DNA of 64,000 nucleotides from Gemmatimonadetes bacterium T265 (lineage in GTDB: Bacteria; Gemmatimonadota; Gemmatimonadetes; Gemmatimonadales; Gemmatimonadaceae). Position numbers and translations under genes: made by a program. The notes below the pieces were generated by a model, which saw only the letters and a list, made by a program, of their open reading frames with translations, was not told the DNA's origin and did not search any database. Of this stretch, positions 17,526 to 25,202 are shown one piece after another. How positions within the stretch are numbered: the stretch's first letter is position 1; each line of letters opens with the position of its first letter. The stretch lies in the NCBI GenBank assembly GCA_019973575.1, contig BPUI01000001.1, forward strand, positions 1,500,342-1,564,341, given 5' to 3'.

Positions 17526-19051
17526 ATCAGGCGGCCGACGACGCGACGGTCGACCGGGGCACGGCGGACCGTTCCGTCGTACACCACGATCATCTCGTCG
17601 GCGAGCCCGAGCACCTCGTCGAGGTCGCTCGCGTACACGACGACGGCGGCGCCGGCCGCGGCCGCCTCGCGCAGGCGCGTGCGCAGGCCTGCCGATGCGC
17701 GAACGTCGAGCCCGCGCGTCGGGTTCTCCGCGACGACCAGCGTCGGTCTGGCGTCCAACTCGCGGGCGACGACGAACTTCTGCTGGTTCCCCCCGGACAG
17801 GGCGCGCGCAGGCGTCGTGGGTGTGCCGCCGCGCACGTCGGCGCGGGCGACGAGCGTGCCGGCGGCGTCGCGCACGCGTGGCCAATCCAAGCGGCCTCGG
17901 CGCGCGCCGGCGCCCGCGAGCGCGAGGTTCTCGGTGAGTGTGCCGTCGAGGAGGAGTGCGTCGCGGTGCCGGTCCTCGGGGATGAAGGCGACCCGCGGCG
18001 GGCGCTCGACCGTGCCCGTCGACGGCGCGAGGCGGCCCGCGAGCACGCGGAGCAGCTCGTGCTGGCCGCTCCCCTCGACGGCCGCGACGCCGACCACCGT
18101 GCCCGCGCGCAGCTCCAGCGTCGCGTCGCGCAGGCGGATCACGCCGGCGGCGTCGGTCACGCCCACTGCACTGACCCGTGTCACGATCGGTCGCCCGTCC
18201 GCCCCCGAATCGCTCGGCGCCGCCCCGGTCGAAGCCATACCTGCGTCGGTGCCGAGCATGGCGGCCGTGAGCAGATGCTCGTCGACCGATGGTTCTGGCC
18301 CGCGGTGGGCGGCCGCGCTCGTGTTCGGGGTCGTGAGCACCGTCCGGCCGCCGCGAAGGACGGTGATCGCGTCGGCGTAGCGGAGTGCGTCCCGGAGCTT
18401 GTGCGTGACGAGCACCGCGGTCCCGCCCGCGTCGACCCACCCGCGGAGCCAGCGGAGCAGCTCTTCCGACTCCGCGGGCGCGAGCACCGCCGCGGGTTCG
18501 TCGAGGATCAGCAAGCGGGCGCTCACTGCGGGCGCATCCGTGCCGCCCACCCCGTCGGGGCCTCCGCCGCGGGCGAGCGCCTTCAGCACCTCGAGTCGTT
18601 GCTGGGCGGCGACGCCGAGGGTGTCGGCGCGGGCGTTGGGGTCGAGCCGCAGGCCCGTAGCGTCGCCGAGTGCGCGGACGCGGGCGGCGGCCTGGCGCGG
18701 GTCGTATCGTCCGCGGCCACCGAGCGCGACGTTTTCGGCCACCGTCATCGTGGGGACGATGGTGAAGTGCTGGTGGACCATGCCGAGCCGGGCGGCGATC
18801 GCGTCGCGCGGGGTCTCGAAGTGGCGGGGGGTGCCGTCGACGCGGATCTCGCCCGCGTTCGGACGCACGAGTCCGAATGCGACCCGCATGAGCGTCGTCT
18901 TGCCCGCGCCGTTCTCGCCCAGCACGGCGTGCAGCGTGCCCCGACGCACGGTGAGCGACGCGCCGTCGAGGGCGCGCACCGCGCCGTACTGCTTTACGAT
19001 GCCGGTAAGGGTGAGCGCCTCGTCGGCCCCGGCTGTCGGTGGATGCGCCAC
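17507..19051 (-). CDS. BMP-type ABC transporter ATP-binding protein (two nucleotide-binding domains)
   Basis: The 514-residue protein has two fused ATPase domains, as in YufO/RbsA-like sugar and nucleoside importers. The first (about 12-245) has Walker A GENGAGKTT, a Q-loop in GMVHQHFTIVPTM, a signature LGVAAQQRLEVLKAL and Walker B LLILDEP. The second (about 270-505) has a degenerate Walker A (VEGSGQHELLRVL) and signature LSGGNQQKFVVAREL, the normal state for this family. It starts at a GTG 4 bp after the DoxX-like gene. Downstream genes are a lipoprotein and two permeases, so the transporter is complete when the BMP binding protein at 21377 is counted. Nucleoside import is an inference from the family. 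Confidence 0.9.
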   Translation of the reverse strand: MAHPPTAGADEALTLTGIVKQYGAVRALDGASLTVRRGTLHAVLGENGAGKTTLMRVAFGLVRPNAGEIRVDGTPRHFETPRDAIAARLGMVHQHFTIVPTMTVAENVALGGRGRYDPRQAAARVRALGDATGLRLDPNARADTLGVAAQQRLEVLKALARGGGPDGVGGTDAPAVSARLLILDEPAAVLAPAESEELLRWLRGWVDAGGTAVLVTHKLRDALRYADAITVLRGGRTVLTTPNTSAAAHRGPEPSVDEHLLTAAMLGTDAGMASTGAAPSDSGADGRPIVTRVSAVGVTDAAGVIRLRDATLELRAGTVVGVAAVEGSGQHELLRVLAGRLAPSTGTVERPPRVAFIPEDRHRDALLLDGTLTENLALAGAGARRGRLDWPRVRDAAGTLVARADVRGGTPTTPARALSGGNQQKFVVARELDARPTLVVAENPTRGLDVRASAGLRTRLREAAAAGAAVVVYASDLDEVLGLADEMIVVYDGTVRRAPVDRRVVGRLMLGASS

Positions 19052-19055
19052 GCGC

Positions 19056-19502
19056 TCACCCGCGGGGCGCCGCGGAGCGAACCGCCGCGGTCCAGACCCA
19101 CCACATGATCACGGGCTGTAGCGGCAGTCGCGCAACGAACAGGGCCTGCACCCACGCCTTCGCTCGGCTCCGCCGGGCCGCGGCGAGCATCTCGACGTTG
19201 GCCGGGAACACAGCCGCGAGCAGGAGCACCAGTCCCCACCCTGCCGCGGTGCGGGTGGGCGCGTAGAGGACGCCGAGCGCGCCGAGGATCTCGCACGCGC
19301 CGCTCGCGAGGACGAGCGCGCGTCGGCCAAGGGGACCCGTTGGTGGTACCCACGGGGGCATTACGCTCTCATACAGTCGCGGTCGCACGAAGTGCAACGC
19401 GCCGGCGAGCCCAAAGACGAGGGCCACGACCCACGGCGCGCCCGGCTCGGGGGCGTGCTCAACGGGCGGAATGATGACGAACACCGCGGCAACCTCGCCC
19501 AT
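19056..19502 (-). CDS. DoxX-like membrane protein
   Basis: A 148-residue protein starting MGEVAAVFVIIPPVEH (ATG 19502) with four hydrophobic segments. FGLAGALHFVRPRLYESVMP followed by P-W-V-P-P and later ASGACEILGALGVLYAPTR match the small DoxX/DUF4345-like family of four-helix membrane proteins, whose roles are mostly unknown. It is the first gene of the ABC operon and ends 4 bp before the ATPase start. Divergent from the Nif3-like gene across 102 bp, which must hold both promoters. Confidence 0.65.
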   Translation of the reverse strand: MGEVAAVFVIIPPVEHAPEPGAPWVVALVFGLAGALHFVRPRLYESVMPPWVPPTGPLGRRALVLASGACEILGALGVLYAPTRTAAGWGLVLLLAAVFPANVEMLAAARRSRAKAWVQALFVARLPLQPVIMWWVWTAAVRSAAPRG

Positions 19503-19604
19503 AGCGACCAAAGGCGCCAGGGCGCATGTTGGCGGGAAAGGTCTGTCACGACGGGGTGTGTCGGGCAGGCCGTCGTGCAATCAGGGCGAGGAGGAGCGGA
19601 CGAG

Positions 19605-20408
19605 TTGACCGGGACCGAAGCGGAGCAGGAAACGGCGGTCGCGCTGAAGGCGATCGTGACATACCTCGACACGTTGCTCCGGGTGGGCGAAATCCCCGAC
19701 TACGGCGGCGCGGTGAACGGGTTGCAGGTCGCCAACTCGGGGCGGGTTCGCCGCGCGGCGGTCGCGGTCGACTTCTCGCGCCCGACCATCGAACAGGCAG
19801 TCGCGGCGGGCACGCAGCTGCTCGTCGTCCACCACGGGATGTTCTGGGGTGGCGCGCAGCCAGTCGTCGGCCCGTCGTACGAGCGCTTACGCCTGCTTCT
19901 CACCGCCGACGTCGCCGTCTACTCGGCGCACCTCCCACTCGACGTGCACCCGACGCTCGGGAACAACGTCCTCCTCGCGTCCGAGCTCGGCCTCACGCCC
20001 ACGGGCGGGTTCGTCCGCTACAAGACCATCGACGTCGGCGTGAGCGGCGAGGACGACCTAGACACGGCCGAACTCGCCGGACGGGCCGCGATGTTCGCGG
20101 CGCGGTGGGGGCACGCGGCGCGGCACACGCCGATCGCGCCCGGGCGACGCACGCGGCGGTGGGGGATCTGTACCGGGGCCGGCGCGTCGAGCGAGTCGCT
20201 GGCGGAGGCGGCGGCGAAAGGGCTCGACACGCTGATCGTCGGCGAAGGCCCGCACCACACGGCGGTCGAGGCGGTCGAGCGCGGGATCGTCGTCATCTAC
20301 GCCGGCCACTACGCGACGGAAACGCTGGGCGTCCGCGCGCTCGGCGACGAACTCCGGCGGCAGTTCGGGATCGCGTGGACGTTCGTGGGGGAGCCGACCG
20401 GGCTGTAG
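19605..20408 (+). CDS. Nif3-like dinuclear metal centre protein
   Basis: I chose the TTG at 19605 because GAGGAG lies 10 bp upstream; it gives 267 residues. The metal-binding motifs of the Nif3/YbgI family are visible: VVHHGMFWGG near residue 70, YSAHLPLDVHPTLGNN about 107-122, and the C-terminal GEGPHHTAVEA and YAGHYATETLG. Members form hexameric toroids binding two metals; some act as GTP cyclohydrolase-like or metal-chaperone proteins, but the function is uncertain. It sits alone on the + strand between two halves of the - strand transporter region. Confidence 0.88.
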   Translation: MTGTEAEQETAVALKAIVTYLDTLLRVGEIPDYGGAVNGLQVANSGRVRRAAVAVDFSRPTIEQAVAAGTQLLVVHHGMFWGGAQPVVGPSYERLRLLLTADVAVYSAHLPLDVHPTLGNNVLLASELGLTPTGGFVRYKTIDVGVSGEDDLDTAELAGRAAMFAARWGHAARHTPIAPGRRTRRWGICTGAGASSESLAEAAAKGLDTLIVGEGPHHTAVEAVERGIVVIYAGHYATETLGVRALGDELRRQFGIAWTFVGEPTGL

Positions 20409-20420
20409 GGCAGGTCGCGT

Positions 20421-21380
20421 TCACACCGTGAGGACCAGCCGCCCGCTCCGGTCGTCGGCCCACGCCTGCTTGACGTCGGCGAGCGGCACCGGGTCGGCGG
20501 CGATGGTGAGCCCCGCGGGCCCGACCGCCCGCAGCATGGCGCCGATGGCCCGCACGAGCGCGGCGTTCGAGACGCTCCCGAGGCCGCTGCCTAACAGTTC
20601 GAGCCCGGAGCTGCGGAGCGCGGCGCCCGGGAGGGTTACGGTCGGCGCGGCGAGCGTCCCGATCTGGACGAAGCGCACGCGCGGCTCGGCCGCCCCCGCG
20701 CCGTGGCCGGCGCAGGCCGTGATGAAGTGCTCGGCCGACGGCCCCCAGAGGTAGTCGAGCACCACGTCGATCCCCTCCTCCCGCAGCTCGCGCCGGAAGA
20801 GGTCGACGAGCACGTCGGCGGGCTGGTCGAGCGGGATCGTCCGGTCGGCGCCTAACGCGGCGAGCGGGGCGACGCTGGCGGCGGTGCGGCCGGTCGCGAC
20901 CACGCAGCGCGCGCCGAGGTGGCGGGCGATCTGGATCGCGAGCCGCCCCGAGGCGCCGGTCGCGCCGTTGACGAGCACCGCCTCGCCCGCGACGAAGCGG
21001 GCGCGCTCGACCAGCGCGGCCCAGGAGGACATGCCGGGGTTGGCGATCGCAGCCGCCGTGACGTCGTCGACGGCGTCGGGCACCTCGACCCATGCGTCGC
21101 GCGGGACGACGGTTCGCTCGGCCATCGTCCCGTGCGGCACGCGGGGGAAGGCGCAGTAGACGCGCCGGCCGTCGTCGAGGCGCCCGACGCCGTCGACGCC
21201 GGGGACGAAGGGCAGGCGCGCGGGGCTGCTGTAGTGCCGGCCCGCGGCCTGCGCGCGGACGAGCTGGCTCGCGGCGGCGGCCGCGACGTGGACCACCACC
21301 TCGCCGTCCGCAGCCGTGGGCGTGGGCACGTCGCCGTAGCGCGGTGGACGGTCGAACGCGTCGACGATCGCGGCCTTCAT
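20421..21380 (-). CDS. quinone-oxidoreductase-like MDR family protein
   Basis: The 319-residue protein is a zinc-free medium-chain dehydrogenase/reductase. The N-terminal GroES-like half has GVDGVGRLDDGRRVYCAF, and the Rossmann half has the NADPH-binding VNGATGASGRLAIQIARHLG at about 137-156. Its ATG overlaps the stop of the BMP binding protein gene (ATGA), so the two are translationally coupled. It may reduce quinones or enones, but the substrate is not deducible. Two in-frame TTA-GGC pairs occur (20589, 20850). Confidence 0.85.
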   Translation of the reverse strand: MKAAIVDAFDRPPRYGDVPTPTAADGEVVVHVAAAAASQLVRAQAAGRHYSSPARLPFVPGVDGVGRLDDGRRVYCAFPRVPHGTMAERTVVPRDAWVEVPDAVDDVTAAAIANPGMSSWAALVERARFVAGEAVLVNGATGASGRLAIQIARHLGARCVVATGRTAASVAPLAALGADRTIPLDQPADVLVDLFRRELREEGIDVVLDYLWGPSAEHFITACAGHGAGAAEPRVRFVQIGTLAAPTVTLPGAALRSSGLELLGSGLGSVSNAALVRAIGAMLRAVGPAGLTIAADPVPLADVKQAWADDRSGRLVLTV

Positions 21381-22498
21381 GAGCGGGCACCCGGCTTCGC
21401 TTCGCTCACTTTCACCCCCGACGCGTTCTTCTCGCCGCCATAGCGCGCGTCGTCCGGGATGGGTTTGAGGCGCCCCGTCTCGATCGCCTTGTCCGCGGAG
21501 TCGATGGCCGCCGCGACGCCGCTCGGGACTTTGGCCGCGAGCGCCGGGTTCATCACGAGGGTGACGACCTTCGTGTCGAGTCCGAGCCGAACGACCTGGC
21601 CATGGAAGGTGCCCGCCTTGACCTCGCGGGCGACGCGCAGGAAGGCGCGCGGCAGGTCGATAACCACGGAGCCGAGCACGACGTCGGGCGCGACGGCGTT
21701 CTGGTTGGAGTTGGAGCCGAACGCGTAGACGCCCCGCTCGCGCGCTGCCTGAAAGACGCCGAGCCCGGCGGCGTCGGCGTTCTGGAAAATCACGTCCGCG
21801 CCGCGCCCAATCTGGGCGAGCGCCTGCTCCTTGCCCGCGCTCACGTCATCCCAGTTGCCGATGAACGAGGAGAGGACGCGCACCTTGGGGTTCGCGGCCT
21901 TTGCGCCAGCGGCAAAGGCCGCGAAGCTCGACTTCACGGGCGGGAGTTCGGTACCGCCGATCACGCCGACGACGCCCGTCTTCGTCGTCCGTCCGGCGAC
22001 GATCCCGGCGAGGTAGCTGGGTTCCTCGAAGGCGAAGGTCATCCCCCCGACGTTGCGCGTCGCGGTATTGCCGGAGGTGGTCACGTAGAACGTGTTCGGA
22101 TACGCCGGTCCGACGCGTACGGCGGCATCCTGGAACTCGAAGCCGTGCCCGAATACGAGGTTGTACCCCTGGGCCCCGTACTGCCGAAAGTTCTCCTCGA
22201 ATTCGGCGGGCGTCTTGGTCTGGACGTGGCTGATCTGGGCGCCGAGCGAGTCGCGGATGGCGAGGAGCCCGTTGTACGCGCCGCCGTTCCACGACTGGTC
22301 GGAGATGGGGCCGGGGGTCAGCAGGGCGACGCGAAACACGCCGCTGTGCGCCGGCGTGGTCGCGGCAGTTCCGGTCGTCGAGTTCGTGCCGCCGGGGGCC
22401 GCGCGTTGCTCGCCGGCACGACCGCAGGCCGTCGCGGCAACAGCGCCGGCAATCATCCCCACGATGTGGGAAACTGTGGAAAGACGACGGATCGGCAT
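21377..22498 (-). CDS. BMP family substrate-binding lipoprotein
   Basis: The 373-residue protein begins MPIRRLSTVSHIVGMIAG followed by a lipobox (AATACGRAG), so it is a lipoprotein; I chose the ATG at 22498 because the arginines then head a normal signal peptide. The core starts FRVALLTPGPISDQSWNGGA, and GYNLVFGHGFEFQDAA, GMTFAFEEPSYLAGIVAG and VIFQNADAAGLGVFQAA are hallmarks of the BMP/PnrA family, which binds nucleosides and related ligands for ABC import. The ATPase and permeases are 2.3 kb away in a separate unit. It is coupled to the oxidoreductase gene downstream. DnaA-box-like motifs overlap its 5' end. Confidence 0.9.
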   Translation of the reverse strand: MPIRRLSTVSHIVGMIAGAVAATACGRAGEQRAAPGGTNSTTGTAATTPAHSGVFRVALLTPGPISDQSWNGGAYNGLLAIRDSLGAQISHVQTKTPAEFEENFRQYGAQGYNLVFGHGFEFQDAAVRVGPAYPNTFYVTTSGNTATRNVGGMTFAFEEPSYLAGIVAGRTTKTGVVGVIGGTELPPVKSSFAAFAAGAKAANPKVRVLSSFIGNWDDVSAGKEQALAQIGRGADVIFQNADAAGLGVFQAARERGVYAFGSNSNQNAVAPDVVLGSVVIDLPRAFLRVAREVKAGTFHGQVVRLGLDTKVVTLVMNPALAAKVPSGVAAAIDSADKAIETGRLKPIPDDARYGGEKNASGVKVSEAKPGARS

Positions 22499-22551
22499 GT
22501 GGGAAAGTACGGAAATCGGCGGCTGGCAACGACTTGGCCGGATGTGGACAA
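22465..22551. promoter_or_regulatory. cluster of DnaA-box-like motifs next to parB
   Basis: Four similarly oriented 9-mers lie within 87 bp: TGTGGGAAA (22465), TGTGGAAAG (22475), TGTGGGAAA (22498) and TGTGGACAA (22543). On the - strand the last reads TTGTCCACA, the DnaA box of GC-rich bacteria; the others are one or two bases off. The first two are exactly 10 bp apart. They overlap the 5' end of the BMP gene and the gap before parB. DnaA binding is an inference. Confidence 0.4.
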
Positions 22552-22569
22552 CACGTGCCACATCCGGCC
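22536..22569. promoter_or_regulatory. parS-like inverted repeat with split centre
   Basis: Perfect 12-bp arms (GGCCGGATGTGG / CCACATCCGGCC) flank the 10-bp centre ACAACACGTG, 20 bp beyond the end of parB. Read another way, it is TGTGG + ACAA + CACGTGCCACA: the parS-like 16-mer found twice nearby, with 4 bp inserted in the left half. It overlaps a TTGTCCACA DnaA-box-like sequence. It could be a decayed or altered ParB site. Confidence 0.45.
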
Positions 22570-22589
22570 GTCGTGCGAGTGGACGCCGC

Positions 22590-23477
22590 TCAGTTGGGGC
22601 GAGTGCCGAGGGCAGAGAGCAGGCGGTCGAAGTCGTCGGCGGAATAGAACGCGATGCGGATCTCGCCCTTTTCTTCGCCCGAGAGGCGGATCGAGACGTC
22701 GGTGGCGAAATGGCGGCGGAGGTGGTCCTCGGTGCGGCGGACTTCGGCCGGGCGGGCGTCGCTTGCGGGCGGGGCGGGGCGGGGGGGACGTTCGAGGATC
22801 GCGCGGACGCGCCGTTCGACCTCGCGGACGCTCGAGCCGTTGGCGACCGCTTCGCGGGCGAGTTCGGCCATCGGGCGTTCCTCGCCCAGTGCGAGGAGGG
22901 CGCGGGCGTGGCCGGCGGTGAGTTCGCGGTCCTGGACCATGCGGCGGACCGAGGCCGGCAGGGCGAGCAGTCGGAGGGTGCTCGCGACGGTCGAGCGGTC
23001 CTTGCCGACCACGTCGGCGATCTGCTGCTGGGTCAGCCCGAACTCGTCGAGGAGCCGCTGGTAGCCTTCGGCCTCCTCGAGCGCGTCGAGGTCGGCGCGC
23101 TGCAGGTTCTCGACGAGAGCGAGGGTGAGCAGCGTGCGGTCGTCGATCGGCTTGACGACGGCGGGGATCTCGGTCCAGCCGATGTTGGTGGCGGCGCGGA
23201 GACGACGTTCGCCGGCGACGAGTTCGTAGCCGCGCCCTTCGGCGGCGGGCCGGACCGTGACAGGTTGTAGAAGCCCGGTGGAGCGGAGGCTGGCTTCGAG
23301 TTCCGCGAGTTCGTCGGGGCGGAAAGTGTGGCGGGGCTGGTACGGGTTGGGACGGATGTCTGCGATCGGGATGGTACGGAGCGCGCTCCGTTCTTCCGTG
23401 GTCGGTTCCGCGGCGTCGCGGGACGCGAGCAGGGCCTCGAGACCGCGGCCGAGCCGGCGGGGCGGGGCGGGGGGCAT
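22590..23477 (-). CDS. parB: chromosome-partitioning protein ParB
   Basis: The 295-residue protein is a CTP-dependent DNA clamp that loads at parS and spreads to organise the origin region. The short N-terminal segment (PPRRLGRGLEALL) is the ParA-stimulating tail. The nucleotide-binding motifs are GERRLRAA (about 87-94) and ENLQRADL (about 115-122). The helix-turn-helix GLTQQQIADVVGKDRSTVAS then TLRLLALP lies at about 143-170. The C-terminal dimerisation part ends at GTRPN. The start ATG overlaps the parA stop (TGATG). The recognition helix has Ser where many ParBs have Asn (VAN), which may relate to the unusual parS-like sites here. Confidence 0.95.
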   Translation of the reverse strand: MPPAPPRRLGRGLEALLASRDAAEPTTEERSALRTIPIADIRPNPYQPRHTFRPDELAELEASLRSTGLLQPVTVRPAAEGRGYELVAGERRLRAATNIGWTEIPAVVKPIDDRTLLTLALVENLQRADLDALEEAEGYQRLLDEFGLTQQQIADVVGKDRSTVASTLRLLALPASVRRMVQDRELTAGHARALLALGEERPMAELAREAVANGSSVREVERRVRAILERPPRPAPPASDARPAEVRRTEDHLRRHFATDVSIRLSGEEKGEIRIAFYSADDFDRLLSALGTRPN

Positions 23478-24286
23478 CAGCCGACCTCCGCTGGTTCGGC
23501 GACGCTCGCAACATCGCGCGCCGTCGTCCGTTCGATGAGTTCCTGGGCGACCGCCATGTATGCCTGCGCGCCCACGGAGGCAACGTCGTACAGCACGATC
23601 GGCTTGCCGAAACTCGGCGCTTCGGCGAGTCGGACGTTGCGGGGGATGATCGTCTGGAACATCTGCGGTCCGAAGTACTCGCGGGCGTCGGCGGCAACCT
23701 GGCGGGAGAGGTTCAGGCGGGCGTCGTACATGGTCAGGAGCACGCCGTCGATGGCGAGCCGCGGGTTGGTGCCCTGTTGGACACGCCGGACCGTGTCGAG
23801 CAGCTGCGAGAGCCCTTCGAGGGCGTAGTACTCGCACTGCACGGGAATGAGGACCGCGTCGGCAGCGGCGAGCATGTTGACGGTGAGTAAGCCGAGCGAC
23901 GGCGGGCAGTCGATGAGGACGTAGTCGTAGGCGTCGCGGGCGGTCGCGAGCGCGTCGCGCATCGCGTGCAGGCGATCCGGGCGGTCGACGAGCTCGACTT
24001 CGGCGCCGGCGAGGTCCGGGGTGGCGCCGAGGACGTCGAGGTGGGGGAACTGCACGGCGTGCAGGACCGCGTCGGCGAGCGAACGTTCGCCGAGTAGGAC
24101 GTCGTAGAGCGACGCGTCGATGCGGCCGCGGTCGACGCCGATGCCACTCGTGGCATTGCCCTGCGGGTCGGCGTCGATAAGGAGCGTGCGCTGTTCCGCG
24201 ACCGCGAGGCTCGCCGCGAGGTTGACGGCGGACGTGGTCTTCCCGACGCCGCCTTTCTGGTTGGCGATGGCGAGGACGCGGGTCAC
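23477..24286 (-). CDS. parA: chromosome-partitioning ATPase ParA/Soj
   Basis: From the GTG at 24286 the protein has 269 residues and begins VTRVLAIANQKGGVGKTT, the deviant Walker A box of ParA/MinD ATPases (KGGVGKT). DADPQGNAT is Walker A', and YDYVLIDCPPSLGLLTVNML is Walker B. It drives segregation by ATP-dependent DNA binding and ParB-stimulated hydrolysis. An upstream extension of the frame exists but overlaps the palindromic parS-like site, so the GTG start is preferred. parA-parB follow each other with a one-base overlap. Confidence 0.95.
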   Translation of the reverse strand: MTRVLAIANQKGGVGKTTSAVNLAASLAVAEQRTLLIDADPQGNATSGIGVDRGRIDASLYDVLLGERSLADAVLHAVQFPHLDVLGATPDLAGAEVELVDRPDRLHAMRDALATARDAYDYVLIDCPPSLGLLTVNMLAAADAVLIPVQCEYYALEGLSQLLDTVRRVQQGTNPRLAIDGVLLTMYDARLNLSRQVAADAREYFGPQMFQTIIPRNVRLAEAPSFGKPIVLYDVASVGAQAYMAVAQELIERTTARDVASVAEPAEVG

Positions 24287-24355
24287 GGCAGCGGCGGCAT
24301 AGCGGCGGGCAGAGGGTAGGGCGACGAAGATACCCGGTTCGCGCGTTGGATCGTG

Positions 24356-24373
24356 GTGTGGCACGTGCCACAC
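24356..24373. promoter_or_regulatory. parS-like palindrome upstream of parA
   Basis: GTGTGGCACGTGCCACAC is a perfect 18-bp palindrome, 70 bp upstream of the parA start. The classical parS is TGTTTCACGTGAAACA; this site keeps TGT..CACGTG..ACA and replaces the TT/AA pairs by GG/CC. The same core recurs at 27277. Position and symmetry suggest a lineage-specific parS that may also repress parAB. Confidence 0.7.
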
Positions 24374-24394
24374 GCGTCGCGTCGTCTGCCCGCG

Positions 24395-25153
24395 TTACCG
24401 GCCGGCGAAGAAGCGCCAGCGCGCGGTCACACTGGCGGTGACGGTTTCGGTGCCTTCGCTGATCGGGGTCGCGGGGGCGGGCGCAGCGCGCGCCATCATG
24501 TCCATCATCACCGGGCGCGGGCGTACGTCGGTCGCGGAGCTCAGTTCGAGCAGGTCGCCAAGTCGACCGCCGGCGGCGGCGGCCATGGCGTCGGCGTCGG
24601 CACGGGCGCGCTCGACGGCGCGGGCGAGGGCGCGGCGTCGGGCGGCTTCGGCCTGCGACGAGTAGAACTGGAGGGACGAGACGGTGTTCGCTCCCTTCGC
24701 GAGCACTGCGTCGAGCACGGGGCCGACCTGGTCGATGCGGCGGAGCTCGACATTGACGGTGTTCTGCACGGTGTACCCGGTCACGCGGGTGCGGCGCGTC
24801 TGCTGGTTGTAGTCGGTGACGGGCGAGACGTTGTAGCCGTTCGTTGAGATCTGCTCCGCGGGAACGCCCTGAGCGCGAACGGCGTCGAGGACGGCGCGTT
24901 GAAGTCGTGCGTTCTGCTGGGAGGCTTCGGCGGCCGTCGCGGCCTGGGTAGAAACGCCGAGCGAGAGGCGGGCGCGGTCGGGGACGACCTCGTCCTCGCC
25001 GGTGCCGGTGACCGTGACGGCGGGTGGGAAGGCACCGATCGGCACTTGGGCGTGGAGGCGGGGGGTGAACACGAGGGCTGCCGCGAGGAGTCCGGCGGCA
25101 ACCGCGGCGGTGGTCGGCGTGGTGCGGGGGTGGTAGGAGAACGCGCGCGGCAT
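24395..25153 (-). CDS. SIMPL domain (DUF541) periplasmic protein
   Basis: A 252-residue protein with a signal peptide ending in RLHAQ followed by a SIMPL (DUF541) domain: VTVTGTGEDEVVPDRARLSL at about 45-64, then the SQQNARLQRAVLDAVRAQGV helix, ISTNGYNVSPVTDYNQQTRR, GYTVQNTVNVELRRID and LARAVERARADADAMAAAAG. These proteins form periplasmic oligomers; some are linked to oxidative stress, but the role is unclear. It stands between parA and mnmG, where many bacteria have rsmG. The stop is 22 bp from the parS-like palindrome. Confidence 0.85.
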   Translation of the reverse strand: MPRAFSYHPRTTPTTAAVAAGLLAAALVFTPRLHAQVPIGAFPPAVTVTGTGEDEVVPDRARLSLGVSTQAATAAEASQQNARLQRAVLDAVRAQGVPAEQISTNGYNVSPVTDYNQQTRRTRVTGYTVQNTVNVELRRIDQVGPVLDAVLAKGANTVSSLQFYSSQAEAARRRALARAVERARADADAMAAAAGGRLGDLLELSSATDVRPRPVMMDMMARAAPAPATPISEGTETVTASVTARWRFFAGR

Positions 25154-25202
25154 CGGAGAGTGGCGGAGGGGTGGAGCGAGGTGACGAGTCGTCGCGGGGT
25201 GG

